A stretch of 64,000 nucleotides of DNA from Acidobacteriaceae bacterium (GTDB lineage: Bacteria; Acidobacteriota; Terriglobia; Terriglobales; Acidobacteriaceae). The DNA lies in the NCBI GenBank assembly GCA_003165075.1, contig PLSM01000119.1, forward strand, positions 41,027 to 105,026. The letters are read 5' to 3'. Below are positions 52,135 to 61,541 of this stretch, piece after piece. A program made the position numbers and the translations under genes. Each line of letters opens with the position of its first letter. Within the stretch, counting starts at the first letter, position 1. Under the pieces are notes generated by a model that was given only the letters and a program-made list of their open reading frames with translations, had not been told where the DNA came from and did no database searches.

Positions 52135-53010
52135 TTAGTGCCGGGCAACCGATCCCTGATCCCTGTTCCCTGCCACCCACGACGCCACCGCGCATACCGT
52201 CAAGATTGCGCCGATCACCGCCAGTGAAAGCACGATGGGCACCTCGATCAAGCGGGCAGTGAGCATCTTGAGCGCCACGAAGGACAGCAGCGCACCCAAG
52301 CCGTAGTGCAGATAGCGGAAGCGGTCGAGCAGCGCTGCCAGCGCGAAGTAGAGCGAGCGCAACCCCAGAATAGCCGCGATGTTCGAGGTGTAGACAACGA
52401 ACGGATTGTGCGAGACGGCCAGCACCGCGGGAATGGAGTCGACGGCGAAGAGCAAGTCAGTGAATTCGACGGCCAGGATCACCGGCAGCAATGACCCTCT
52501 CGCAGGTTGTAAGCGCCGAATCCACATTGGAATAGCCGCGCGGGCTGAGCCGCCGCGCACCAGCCGCCACGCCGCATAGAGCAGGAACAGGCCGAAGATC
52601 CAGGTTATCCACTGGAATCGCGCAAGCAGCGTGACGCCTGCGGCGATAAATAGCGCGCGAAGCACCACGGCTCCTCCCACGCCCCAAAGCAAAGCCGTGT
52701 GCTGGCGCCGCGCGCTGATGCGAAAGCCTTGAAAGAGGATGAGGAAGACGAACAGGTTATCTACGCTGAGGGAGGTTTCAATCGTGTAGCCGGCTACAAA
52801 TTCAAGCGCCGGTTGGCGACCCTGCACGACGGCAATCCAACCCGCGAAGACTGCTGCGGCCACAGCCAGCACGGCTGTCCATAGCCACGCGACCAACTGA
52901 GCGTGATGCGTTTCGCGGCGGTGGCCAGGCAAGAACGCGTCGATCAGGAGCAGTGCAGCCACAGCCGCGTGAAACCCCAGCCACCAGACCCACGAAACGC
53001 CGGCAATCAT
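52135..53010 (-). CDS. TerC family integral membrane protein
   Basis: A 291-aa protein with about nine helices. TerC hallmarks are ETSLSVDNLFVFLILFQGF and VEFTDLLFAVDSIPAVLAVS, whose acidic residues probably bind metal. Members (TerC, Alx, MeeF) export Mn2+ or confer tellurite resistance and may metallate secreted enzymes. The C-terminal helix pair ends in a short polar tail. Convergent with nadB. No yybP-ykoY-like Mn riboswitch was recognised in the 117 bp between it and the M28 peptidase stop. Confidence 0.93.
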   Translation of the reverse strand: MIAGVSWVWWLGFHAAVAALLLIDAFLPGHRRETHHAQLVAWLWTAVLAVAAAVFAGWIAVVQGRQPALEFVAGYTIETSLSVDNLFVFLILFQGFRISARRQHTALLWGVGGAVVLRALFIAAGVTLLARFQWITWIFGLFLLYAAWRLVRGGSARAAIPMWIRRLQPARGSLLPVILAVEFTDLLFAVDSIPAVLAVSHNPFVVYTSNIAAILGLRSLYFALAALLDRFRYLHYGLGALLSFVALKMLTARLIEVPIVLSLAVIGAILTVCAVASWVAGNRDQGSVARH

Positions 53011-53127
53011 AATTTGGAGGCCGACCCAAGACTGTTGTTATTGTTCAGCTTCAATGTGTCAGCCCGTGAGAGCTGTTGTTCGGTTGCCCGATCGATTGCC
53101 GGCGACTGAAAACTGAAGACTGCCATT

Positions 53128-54039
53128 TCACCGCTGTCCAATGAGCCGGATAGTTTCCATAAACACGTCGCCGTCGATGGTCAGGCTGTGGGCGCTGATC
53201 TTGTCCAGCGTGTCCTGCGCGGTGTGGTGATAGCTGTTGTTGGGTCCGTAGTCCAGGTCGATTACATCAATCGAAGACACGCCACGCTCAACAAATGGCA
53301 AGTGATCGTCCTCGACCGGCCCCTCCCGTTGAAAGAAGTAGCGATCGTAACCGAATTTCTTGGCCGCTTGCCGCACCAGTGCCACCAGCCAGTCCGCGGA
53401 GCGGCTTTCGCGCTGGATGTCGAGGTCCTTATCGCCGATCATGTCGGCCAGAATAAAGGCCTTGACCTTGCGCAGGGTCCCGTCGCGGCCCCAGCGGGCG
53501 GCCAGGTGGCGGGTGCCGTAAGTCGAGTCGGAGTCGGTCCAGGTGGGTTGAATCGACTCTTCGCCATCGTCGAAGAGCAACCAGACCGAGTAGCCGTCCA
53601 GCTTCTTGCCGCCGTTGGTCTGCATGCGCAACTGATCGCCAATGGCCAGCAAAAGGCCGGTCGTCGAGCCGCCGTCGTTGGCGCCGACGAAGTTGATGTT
53701 CCTGAGCCAGTAGTTGGTCTCGTAGTGGGTGGCCAGCACGATGATGCCGTCTTTCTTGCCGGGGAAACGCACGATGAAGTTGCGCATGGCGACCGCACCG
53801 ATGGGCGTGTTGGCGGTGAAGGCATCTTCCTCGAGCTGGTCGTGCTTGAACTGGCTCCGCAGAAACTCCTCGGCTTTCGCGTGTCCCGGGCTGGTGGGCC
53901 AGCGCGGGCCAATGGCTACAAACTCGCGGGCATAGGCGTAGGCTTTGGCGCCGTTAAAGTGCGGCTGGGCCTGGGCTCCGAGCGCAGCCCACAGTAGCAA
54001 CGCTGCCGCCGCCCATTTCCAGCATGGGGAAGGAATCAT
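53128..54039 (-). CDS. Exported M28 family metallopeptidase / glutaminyl-cyclase-like protein
   Basis: A 303-aa exported enzyme: signal peptide MIPSPCWKWAAAALLLWAAL ending before AQPHFNG. It has zinc ligands in NFVGANDGGSTTG, LLFDDGEESIQPTWTDSD and SYHHTAQDTLDKI. The stretch DGEE...W...DSTYGTRHLA is close to that of glutaminyl-peptide cyclotransferases, so the protein may form N-terminal pyroglutamate rather than act as an aminopeptidase. The ATG overlaps the tatC stop (ATGA), placing it in the tat operon. Its own signal peptide has no twin-arginine motif. Confidence 0.85.
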   Translation of the reverse strand: MIPSPCWKWAAAALLLWAALGAQAQPHFNGAKAYAYAREFVAIGPRWPTSPGHAKAEEFLRSQFKHDQLEEDAFTANTPIGAVAMRNFIVRFPGKKDGIIVLATHYETNYWLRNINFVGANDGGSTTGLLLAIGDQLRMQTNGGKKLDGYSVWLLFDDGEESIQPTWTDSDSTYGTRHLAARWGRDGTLRKVKAFILADMIGDKDLDIQRESRSADWLVALVRQAAKKFGYDRYFFQREGPVEDDHLPFVERGVSSIDVIDLDYGPNNSYHHTAQDTLDKISAHSLTIDGDVFMETIRLIGQR

Positions 54040-54830
54040 GAAGCCTTGGCCTCCTTGGCTTTGCGCCGCGAGGGGTGAACCCACCAGGCTACGCCTATAC
54101 CCACCAAGTACAGCCCCAACATTGGAACCGCATAGATGCACATGGTCCACGGATCGGGGCTGGGGGTGATGATGGCCGCGACCAGAAAAACTGCCAGGAT
54201 GGCATAGCGAATGTTCTTCCACAGGAAGCGCGGACTCACAATGCCGAATAAGGCCAGAAAGAAAATAAGTATGGGCATCTCAAAACTGATTCCCAGGCCC
54301 AGAATGATCGACAGAAAGAAGCCGGTGTACTCCTCGATGGTGACCATGGGGTTGAACTTGCTGCCAAAGTCAATGATGAGGATCTTGAGCGCCCCAGGCA
54401 ATACATAGAAATAACCAAACCCGGCTCCCAGCAGAAACAGTCCCACCGTGGCTCCCATAAACGGCACCACGAATCGCCGTTCCTTCTGGTAGAGTCCCGG
54501 CGCAATGAACAGCCACACCTGGTAGAGGATGAAAGGCGAGGCCAGAATCGCTCCACCGATCAGCGACACCTGCAGATACAGGTTCAAGGGGTCCATTGGG
54601 TGCGTGTAGTTCAGCTTGATGTGCAGCCGGTCCAGCGGGGCCTGCACAAAGCCGTAGAGCCGCTCGTGGAAGATGTAGGCCACGAGAAACCCGATGCAGA
54701 GAAAAAGAGCCGAACGAACAATGCGCTTGCGCAGCTCGTCCAGATGCTCCATCAGGCTCATGCCGGGGAGCTCCGCGCGCGACGTCACCGCCTCTCGTGC
54801 CTTCCGGATTTCTTCCGCGGGGTCAACCAT
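54036..54830 (-). CDS. tatC: Sec-independent protein translocase TatC
   Basis: Twin-arginine signal receptor and channel core, 264 aa with six helices. The N-terminal signature SLMEHLDELRKRIVRSALF is followed by FYVLPGALKILIIDFG and the LGISFEMPILIFFLALFGIV stretch. The C-terminus is basic (PSRRKAKEAKAS). It overlaps the upstream tatA gene by 8 bp and the M28 peptidase by 4 bp, so all three are translated together. Secure. Confidence 0.96.
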   Translation of the reverse strand: MVDPAEEIRKAREAVTSRAELPGMSLMEHLDELRKRIVRSALFLCIGFLVAYIFHERLYGFVQAPLDRLHIKLNYTHPMDPLNLYLQVSLIGGAILASPFILYQVWLFIAPGLYQKERRFVVPFMGATVGLFLLGAGFGYFYVLPGALKILIIDFGSKFNPMVTIEEYTGFFLSIILGLGISFEMPILIFFLALFGIVSPRFLWKNIRYAILAVFLVAAIITPSPDPWTMCIYAVPMLGLYLVGIGVAWWVHPSRRKAKEAKAS

Positions 54831-55467
54831 TGTGACTTACAGCCTCCGGGGCGGGGGCGGCCGGTTCCGCCGCGGCTTGCTCTGCTACGACCTGTTCCGC
54901 TGGAGCCTGTTCCGTGGCTGGCTGCTCGGCGGTCGCATCCGGGTTCGGGACATCCTCACCGCTAGCCTCTTCAGGGCTGTTGGGTGTGGTTGCAATATCG
55001 GTTTCGCTCTCGTTCTCTACCGGCTGCGAGGGTCGCTCCGCAGGCACCGTCTCGCCTGTCGAGGGCGGCTGAATGCGCGGATAGGATTCTTCCTGGGGAG
55101 GCTCGGGGGCCACCGGTGTCACGGGAGGGTACACTTCTTCTCCCGGATAAGGCGATTCGGGAGCGCTGACCGCAGCCGGCAGCTCCGCCGAAACGGTTTC
55201 CTGCGCCGGCGGTGCAAGCCCCAGTGTGCGCTGCCGCTCCGCTTCTTCCTTCTTGCGGCGGTCGGCCTCCTCGGCCAGTCGCAATTCCTCTTCCATCTGG
55301 AACTTGAAGTCGTTCGAGGCTTTGCGAAACTCGTACATCAGCTTGCCCAACTGGCGGCCGATCTGCGGCAGCCGCCGCGGTCCAAAGACTACCAGCGCCA
55401 GCACCATGAGGATGAGGGAGTCGGCCATGCCCAGGCTGGCACATTGAATTGTTTGCGGCGTAACCAT
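54823..55467 (-). CDS. tatA: Twin-arginine translocase subunit TatA/TatB
   Basis: A 214-aa protein. One N-terminal helix (SLILMVLALVVFGP) leads into the TatA/B amphipathic segment RRLPQIGRQLGKLMYEFRKA. An unusually long acidic, Pro/Glu/Ala-rich tail of about 140 residues ends SHNG. The length and long tail are more like TatB than TatA. The ATG at 55467 is used here; MADSLILMVL at 55428 is the alternative. It heads the tatA/B-tatC-M28 operon. A second TatA paralogue, if needed, is not in the window. Confidence 0.9.
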   Translation of the reverse strand: MVTPQTIQCASLGMADSLILMVLALVVFGPRRLPQIGRQLGKLMYEFRKASNDFKFQMEEELRLAEEADRRKKEEAERQRTLGLAPPAQETVSAELPAAVSAPESPYPGEEVYPPVTPVAPEPPQEESYPRIQPPSTGETVPAERPSQPVENESETDIATTPNSPEEASGEDVPNPDATAEQPATEQAPAEQVVAEQAAAEPAAPAPEAVSHNG

Positions 55468-55874
55468 GAAGGATCATGATACCTGCCCGCGCAGGGCGCT
55501 CACAAACGCGAAGCAGAACCTAGTAAAGCTCGGCAACCGCTTTACCAGCTATATTCTCCGGAAAATAGCGGCTGGAAGGCACGATCTGAGAGCGGTGTCC
55601 CTTGGGTCGCCGTGGCCATTCAGCATCGACTATTACAGCTTTGTTACACTATTCTGCATTGGCTGTGGCCCGTACTCTGCGGATTCCAGGAATCCTCAGG
55701 GCTGGGGCCGCATCCTAAGTGTGAATGGGCTGCAACAACCCCGTGGATGGTTCTTTCTGGTCTTGGATGGAAGTCCGAGCCAGGGGTGGACGCATCCACT
55801 GCAGCCGCGGTTAGCTTTCAACATCCCCGCCCGCCATCCTACGAAGGGATGGGTTGGGCTGAAGGCGGAATACG
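55468..55874. other. 407-bp gene-free region between tatA/B and nadA
   Basis: No convincing gene on either strand. The plus-strand frame 55466-55891 lacks family matches and a ribosome binding site. A hairpin CCATCC-7-GGATGG (55834-55852), extendable with flanking GCCC/GGGC, lies 22 bp before the nadA start. It could be a REP-like remnant or act on nadA expression. AT-richer patches near 55545 and 55640 may hold promoters. Confidence 0.45.
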
Positions 55875-57008
55875 GTGAACCTGCTTATTGACGACGTTAC
55901 GGCGATCTCGCCGGAGGCTGGCAGCGCTTGCAGCCTTGAAAACTATCTCGCGCTCCCCGATCACTTGATGGATGCCCGCATCGCCACAGCGCGCGCCCGG
56001 CTCGGGTCGACCGCGATTGTGCTCGGCCACCACTACCAGCGCGACGAAGTCATTCGCTTTGCTGACTTTACCGGCGACAGCTATAAACTCTCCAAGGCCG
56101 CCGCTGAAACCGGCGCCAAATACATCGTCTTTTGCGGCGTGCATTTTATGGCAGAGAGCGCCGATGTGCTGGGGCGCGACGGCCAACAGGTGATCCTGCC
56201 CGACTTGAACGCAGGCTGCTCGATGGCCGACATGGCAGAAATTTCGCAAGTTGAAGCCTGCTGGGAAGTGCTTACGCGCCTTCATCTTGCGGACCAGACC
56301 ATACCGCTGACTTACATGAACTCCGCTGCCGCCATCAAGGCATTCTGTGGCGAGCGGGGCGGGTTGGTCTGCACCTCGTCCAACGCCCGCGCGGCCTTCG
56401 AGTGGGCATTTGCCCGCGGCAAGCGCATACTGTTCCTGCCTGACCAGCACCTCGGCCGCAATACCGGGTTCGCCATGGATATTCCGCTGGACCAGATGGC
56501 GGTGTGGGATCCGTGGGCCATCCAGGGGGGGCAGACAGCGGATCAGCTTGCCGCCAGCCGCGTCCTGCTTTGGAAGGGCCACTGCTCGGTTCATCAGCGC
56601 TTTTTGCCCAGCCACGTCGATCAGGTACGCGCAAAATACCCCGGCATCCAGGTCATCGTTCACCCTGAGTGCCGCTGGGAGGTCTGCCAGAAGGCCGACG
56701 CTCTCGGCTCAACCGAAGGGATCATCGCGGCGGTTGAGAAGGCTCCTGAAGGGACCATGTTCGCCATCGGCACAGAGATTCACCTCGTCAACCGCATGGC
56801 CCGCCGTTTTGCCTCTGAAGGCAAGCGGATCATCACCCTCGACGATACGGGCTGCCTTTGCACCACCATGTACCGAATCAGCCCGCATCACCTGGCCTGG
56901 GCGCTGGAGAATCTGGTCGAAGGCCGCGTGGTTAACCGAATCCAGGTGCGGCCCGGGGTCAAATATTGGGCGCACGTGGCTCTGGACCGGATGTTGGAAC
57001 TGGGATAA
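55875..57008 (+). CDS. nadA: Quinolinate synthase A
   Basis: [4Fe-4S] enzyme condensing iminoaspartate with DHAP to quinolinate, 377 aa. It has VLGHHYQRDEVIRFADFTGD and the three cluster cysteines in NAGCSMADMAEI, VCTSSNARAAFEW and DDTGCLCTTMYRI. HPECRWEVCQKADALGST is also typical. The start is a GTG with AAGGCGGA upstream. It works directly after NadB, encoded at 50.5-52 kb. Secure. Confidence 0.96.
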   Translation: MNLLIDDVTAISPEAGSACSLENYLALPDHLMDARIATARARLGSTAIVLGHHYQRDEVIRFADFTGDSYKLSKAAAETGAKYIVFCGVHFMAESADVLGRDGQQVILPDLNAGCSMADMAEISQVEACWEVLTRLHLADQTIPLTYMNSAAAIKAFCGERGGLVCTSSNARAAFEWAFARGKRILFLPDQHLGRNTGFAMDIPLDQMAVWDPWAIQGGQTADQLAASRVLLWKGHCSVHQRFLPSHVDQVRAKYPGIQVIVHPECRWEVCQKADALGSTEGIIAAVEKAPEGTMFAIGTEIHLVNRMARRFASEGKRIITLDDTGCLCTTMYRISPHHLAWALENLVEGRVVNRIQVRPGVKYWAHVALDRMLELG

Positions 57009-57141
57009 AGAGGGCTCGAGCACCGAGCATTCGGCACGATCTTTGTCCAGTGCAGCCTGTTACTCCTGATTCCTGTCCCGCCACTTCTCCTTTCCTGGGT
57101 TACGCCATTCCGGCGTATCCTGAATCAGCAGGCATTCCCCC

Positions 57142-57582
57142 ATGAAGACCTTCACTCTCGACGAAGCGCAGTCCTTGCTCCCGGTGATGGAGTCGCTGCT
57201 GAAGCGCGCCATTGAGAGCAAGAAGGCGGCGGAAGAGGTGGAGTCAGGCCTGACCGAGCTGGCACGGCGCATCTACCTGGCTGGCGGCATGTTCGTGGAC
57301 GTGGGCAAGGTGTCAAAGCTGCGCGCCGAGATGGACGGCCACCTGCAGCGGGTTCGCGAGAGTGTTGCCGAGATCGACGCCATAGGCGTGCAGGTAAAAG
57401 ATCTGGAAGCCGGCCTGCTCGATTTTCCCTGCCGCCTAGACGACCAGGTGGTGCTGCTCTGCTGGCGCATGGGTGAAACCGCCATCGAACATTGGCACAC
57501 CGTCGAGGCTGGTTTTCAGGGTCGTCAGCCGCTCGATGAACGCTTCCGCCGCCGTTCCAACTCCGGCGGGAGGCCCAACTAA
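57142..57582 (+). CDS. DUF2203 family protein
   Basis: A 146-aa helical protein. It begins MKTFTLDEAQSLLPVMESLL and carries the family ending LDDQVVLLCWRMGETAIEHW followed by H, with a basic C-terminal tail. The N-terminal 90 residues are a predicted antiparallel coiled-coil hairpin (KKAAEEVESGLTELARR and KLRAEMDGHLQRVRESV). DUF2203 has no established function. It stands alone, 133 bp after nadA. Confidence 0.88.
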   Translation: MKTFTLDEAQSLLPVMESLLKRAIESKKAAEEVESGLTELARRIYLAGGMFVDVGKVSKLRAEMDGHLQRVRESVAEIDAIGVQVKDLEAGLLDFPCRLDDQVVLLCWRMGETAIEHWHTVEAGFQGRQPLDERFRRRSNSGGRPN

Positions 57583-57817
57583 GCCGTCGGCGGACGCTTC
57601 CAGCGTCAAGACAACCAGCCCATGTACATTGCAGAATAGAAAGGCCGCGCCGCTGTGCCCAGAGGGCACAGCGGCTGCAAGCGCCGGGCGGGCTAGTTGC
57701 GTCATAAGTGTGGGGTGTGCTGCGCCGCCCGCGGAAGCGGGTGCCGGCAGGCCGGGCGTCGCCCAGAAGCGGTACCCTGTAAGCGGAGCCAGAGAAGCAT
57801 TGATGGGGGACACTTGA

Positions 57818-58987
57818 ATGAGGATAGGCAGGTGGGCACGAGTGGTGCTGGCGGCGATGCCGCTCCTGGCAGGCTGCGGAAGCTTCTGGCAGGATCCATA
57901 TACCAGTACCGGCGGCACGGGAACTACCACCGCAACCAGCGGCAACTTTTACGTTGTCAATGTCGAGACCAAGCAGATTGCCGGCTTTTACGTGAACGCC
58001 GGAACTCTCACCGAACTCACCGGCAGCCCGTACACATTGGTCGCTGCTCCTCTTGCCATTACCGTGGCCCCCAATAATGCCTTTCTCTATGTCAGCACCA
58101 TCAACGGCATCTACGTCTACACCATCGCCTCCAGCGGCGCGCTCACGCTGGGCAACAGCTCGTCGCCCATTTCCTCAGACCCTGCTGCCAGCATGCAGGT
58201 GGACGCAACCAACTCCTGGCTGGTGGAGGCCGTCTCCGGCTCTCCGACCCTCTATGCCGTTGCCATCAGTCCTACCACCGGCGCCACCACTTCCACCATC
58301 GAACAGCACGCGACTCTGCCTGCTTCCACCATTCAGCAGGTAGCCATCTCGCCCGACAATACCTACGCCTTTGTCGCCATGGGCTCCGGCGGTACAGCCA
58401 CGGTCCCCTTTAATGCGGCGAACACCAATCCCCTTGGAACCGCGGGGAACATTGCGCTCAAGAATTCCGCCGGCGCCGCCCTCTCCGTAGCGGTAGATCC
58501 CACCAACCGGCTCCTCTATGTGGGTGAAACAGTAGCCACTACCGGCACCAATACCGGCGGTTTGCGTACCGGCGGTTTGCGCGTCTTCGACTTTCCTGCA
58601 TTCACTGAGCTTGCCAACTCTCCATATGCCATCAGCGGCCTGGCTCCCTACTCCATTCTGCCCATCTCCACCGGCGATTACGTTTATGTGGTCAACCGTC
58701 AGGTCAGCGGCAGCTCCACCGGGGTCATCGCGGGGTTCTCTATTACCGATACCAGCGGTGTCTACTCGCTCACTGCCCTGGGCAGCACATTTACGGTGGG
58801 GACCAACCCGGTTGCTTTGGCTGAGGACAACACCGGCGCGTTTATCTTTGCTGTGGATTATGCAGGCAGCCCCGACCTGAAGGGATATGTATTCGACACC
58901 ACCAATGTTGGTTATCTTGATGCGGTGGTCTCCGAGTCCACCGGGACTGACCCGGTGCAGGCCAGCGCCATAGCCGCAATGCATTGA
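57818..58987 (+). CDS. Beta-propeller lipoprotein (lactonase/YVTN-like)
   Basis: A 389-aa lipoprotein with signal MRIGRWARVVLAAMPLLAG and lipobox GC. The mature part has repeats of about 45 residues with the pattern F-x-V-x-x-x-T-x-x-I-x-x-F, typical of YVTN/lactonase-like seven-bladed propellers (FYVVNVETKQIAGFYVNAGT, LYVGETVATTGTNTGGL, YVYVVNRQVSGSSTGVIAGF). The composition is rich in Thr, Ser and Gly. GGGGGA lies 7 nt before the ATG. Such proteins are abundant in Acidobacteria; ligand or enzymatic role is unknown, and lactonase catalytic residues cannot be confirmed. Confidence 0.8.
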   Translation: MRIGRWARVVLAAMPLLAGCGSFWQDPYTSTGGTGTTTATSGNFYVVNVETKQIAGFYVNAGTLTELTGSPYTLVAAPLAITVAPNNAFLYVSTINGIYVYTIASSGALTLGNSSSPISSDPAASMQVDATNSWLVEAVSGSPTLYAVAISPTTGATTSTIEQHATLPASTIQQVAISPDNTYAFVAMGSGGTATVPFNAANTNPLGTAGNIALKNSAGAALSVAVDPTNRLLYVGETVATTGTNTGGLRTGGLRVFDFPAFTELANSPYAISGLAPYSILPISTGDYVYVVNRQVSGSSTGVIAGFSITDTSGVYSLTALGSTFTVGTNPVALAEDNTGAFIFAVDYAGSPDLKGYVFDTTNVGYLDAVVSESTGTDPVQASAIAAMH

Positions 58988-59126
58988 GACGGCGATCGCT
59001 CGAGAGGTTGAATCCTGCCGGTTCTTCCTTCTTGTCGTGCGTGTGATCTTGAGGCGTTGGTTGTTGCCGGAGTGAGACGCAATGACTGCAATGCGGCAGC
59101 CGGTTTCCTGATTCCCGTTTCCCGCG

Positions 59127-60362
59127 GTGCTATGCTCAAGAGGACCGCCACTGGCTGTGCTCACGCGACTCCCAATCTCACTTGTCCCTTTCGGCCGACG
59201 TTCCAAGACCTGGATTTGCTGCGTGCTTGCCGTGTGCCTTCTTGCTCTCGCCGGCGGGTGTAGCCGCTTTCGCCAGGAGAAGCATGACACGGTGTACCTC
59301 TGGGCCCGCCAGATGTATCTGCACGACCGTGTCGCCGCCGTTTCCAATCGCGTGGCCGAGGTGGTGAACGGCCAGCAGTTAGAAGTCCTGGAGCACGGCC
59401 GCCGCTTTCTGAAGGTCAAAACCCAGAAAAACGAGATTGGCTGGATCGAGGAGCGCGCGGTCATCGACGGCACCATCTACGATGCGTTTGTCGGGCTCGC
59501 CAAACAGAACAAAGAAGATCCGGTCATCGCCACTGGCACAATTCGCGACGACGTCTATCTGCACCTGAAGCCGGGACGCGAGACAGACCGTTTCTATCTG
59601 CTACCCGCCAACGCCAAGGTTCAGTTGCTGGTGCGTGCCTCCGCGCCGAAGACGCCGCTGATCGTACCCCAGCCCCGGCCCGCGGCGCCGGCCCCGGCAA
59701 AAAGTCCTCCTGCGTCCCGCAGCCAACGCACCGCCCCACCCGGTCCAGCGGAAACGGCTCCGAGCGAGCCTGAGACGCCGCCGGTGGTGATGGAAGACTG
59801 GTGGCTGGTCCGCGACGGCCAGGGCCGTGCCGGCTGGCTGCTGTCTGGCCGCGTCGATGTGGACGTGCCCGACGAGATCGCACAGTATGCTGAGGGCCAG
59901 CGCATCGTGGGTGCCTACGTCATCGCCAAGGTCGCCGACGACGAGGCCGCCACGCCCGATCACCTGGTTCCGGAATACGTGACGGCGCTCGGTCCCCCCA
60001 AATCCGGCCTGCCCTTTGACTTCGACCAGATTCGCGTCTTTACCTGGAGCGTCAAGCGTCACCGCTATGAGACGGCCTACCGTCTGCATCCCATCCAGGG
60101 ATACCTGCCGTTGCGCATCACGTCCCAACCTGGGCCGGGCGGCACAGAGCCAGTCTTCAGCTTCCAGGTTGCCGACTCGCAGAGCCTGACCGTCGATCCC
60201 GACACCGGCATCGCGCGCCCGCTCGCGCCGCGCACGGTCTCCTTCGCCATGCGCGACACGCAGGTCCGCCGCACAGGCTCCGACCTCGGGCCCATTCCCA
60301 TCACCCACGCGCCGGGAGAGAAATCCAAGCCCGGCCAGGCGGGAAAAAAGAAGCGCAAGTAA
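59127..60362 (+). CDS. SH3-like domain lipoprotein
   Basis: A 411-aa protein with a lipoprotein signal ([15 protein letters not shown]). The N-terminal SH3-like module (about 55-120; LYLHDR-type region and [20 protein letters not shown]) is repeated as a second module ([20 protein letters not shown]). A Pro/Ala-rich linker (about 175-215) separates them from a C-terminal domain with [20 protein letters not shown]. The tail is basic ([10 protein letters not shown]). A GTG at 59157 would give a shorter signal sequence and is about equally likely as the start. It probably binds cell wall or another envelope polymer. Confidence 0.78.
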   Translation: MLCSRGPPLAVLTRLPISLVPFGRRSKTWICCVLAVCLLALAGGCSRFRQEKHDTVYLWARQMYLHDRVAAVSNRVAEVVNGQQLEVLEHGRRFLKVKTQKNEIGWIEERAVIDGTIYDAFVGLAKQNKEDPVIATGTIRDDVYLHLKPGRETDRFYLLPANAKVQLLVRASAPKTPLIVPQPRPAAPAPAKSPPASRSQRTAPPGPAETAPSEPETPPVVMEDWWLVRDGQGRAGWLLSGRVDVDVPDEIAQYAEGQRIVGAYVIAKVADDEAATPDHLVPEYVTALGPPKSGLPFDFDQIRVFTWSVKRHRYETAYRLHPIQGYLPLRITSQPGPGGTEPVFSFQVADSQSLTVDPDTGIARPLAPRTVSFAMRDTQVRRTGSDLGPIPITHAPGEKSKPGQAGKKKRK

Positions 60363-60368
60363 AGGCTC

Positions 60369-61541
60369 TTACGCGCTGCGTGTAGCTTGAACTGCGGGCT
60401 GTGGGCCGGGGCCTTCCGGCGGAAAAAGCAGTGCTTCTTCCGGAATCCGTGTGGAAGCGGCGATCCACCCCATCACGCCGGGAAAGAGCGCCAGGCCGAG
60501 GGGAGCGAGACTTCGGCCAGGTCCTGTGACCATGGCCCGTGAGAGCCATGTCGCCAGCCGCATCCCTCGCGCGAGCTGCGTATGCAGCTTGCAGTTGTAT
60601 GCATCAGCGGTCTTGCCGGCCAGATACATTTGTGCCGCAAGAACTGCGCTGTGCAATGCGATCGACATGCCATCCCCCGTAAAAGAGGGGATCACGGCCG
60701 CTTGATCGCCCACACACCAGAGGCCACATGGCCGTAGTGCAAGATAGCCATAGGGAATTGGAGAGACGGCCAGGGGCCGCTCCCACAAGGCGGTTGCACT
60801 TTGCAGGAACCGCCGCAGGCGCGGGTTTTCCGCCAGCACTGCCGCCAGCAACTCAGTCCATCCACCCAGCTTGCGCAGCCGGGAGCGCCGCACTACCAGG
60901 CAGAGATTTGCCACATCCCCTTCCACCAGCGAGAGCCCACCATATCCGCAGGGAAAGAGAAAAAGCTCCATAGAGTCGCGCAACGCTTCGGTCTGAGCCG
61001 GAGCCAATTGCAAATGCAATTTGAAGCCCACCAGGTTGGTTTGCTCGCCGCCCTTCCGAGCCCATCCATGCAGGTCGTGCTTCCCGCTGGCCAGAAACAC
61101 GGTCTGCGCACTCAGCGATTCGCCGCCACGCAGTTCAATTAGCCACGCATCGCGCTGCGCTGTCAGTCTCTCCACCTTCACGCCACGCCGCACTTCGCAT
61201 CCTCGCTGCTGTGCGCGCGCAAGGAGGGCTGCATCCAGAACATACCGTGAGAGCGAAAGGGCGCGAAAAGGTAGAGCCGCTTCTGCCACCACGCGCCCTG
61301 AGGAGAGGTGTACAAGGTGAATCGGCGCCGCGCCAAGATCGCTAGGCGCGACTCTTGCCTGGTGCAGATACTCCACGGCTTCGCGGCTCAGAAACTCACC
61401 GCAGACCTTGTGATGAGCGCCGTGCTCCTTCTCCAGCAGCGTAACGTTGCGGCCCGCATCGGCAAGCTGCATGGCCAGCATGGAGCCGGCTGGGCCTCCG
61501 CCAATCACCAGGTTCTCCACGGTTTTAGGGTGCGTATTCAC
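60369..61541 (-). CDS. FAD-dependent oxidoreductase (geranylgeranyl reductase-like)
   Basis: A 390-aa flavoprotein monooxygenase/reductase. The Rossmann motif NLVIGGGPAGSMLAMQLADA binds FAD. LLEKEHGAHHKVCGEFLSRE and VGDQAAVIPSFTGDGMSIAL are typical of the geranylgeranyl reductase/monooxygenase group. It overlaps the methyltransferase stop (ATGA) in an operon that begins with a type III polyketide synthase. In Streptomyces srs-type clusters a flavoprotein hydroxylates the polyketide's phenol ring to a quinol, which fits here by analogy. Confidence 0.88.
   Translation of the reverse strand: MNTHPKTVENLVIGGGPAGSMLAMQLADAGRNVTLLEKEHGAHHKVCGEFLSREAVEYLHQARVAPSDLGAAPIHLVHLSSGRVVAEAALPFRALSLSRYVLDAALLARAQQRGCEVRRGVKVERLTAQRDAWLIELRGGESLSAQTVFLASGKHDLHGWARKGGEQTNLVGFKLHLQLAPAQTEALRDSMELFLFPCGYGGLSLVEGDVANLCLVVRRSRLRKLGGWTELLAAVLAENPRLRRFLQSATALWERPLAVSPIPYGYLALRPCGLWCVGDQAAVIPSFTGDGMSIALHSAVLAAQMYLAGKTADAYNCKLHTQLARGMRLATWLSRAMVTGPGRSLAPLGLALFPGVMGWIAASTRIPEEALLFPPEGPGPQPAVQATRSA

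Noticed and set aside
55466-55891. A 141-codon plus-strand frame between tatA/B and nadA
   Set aside because: No Shine-Dalgarno or family match; it crosses a hairpin and overlaps the nadA start out of frame.
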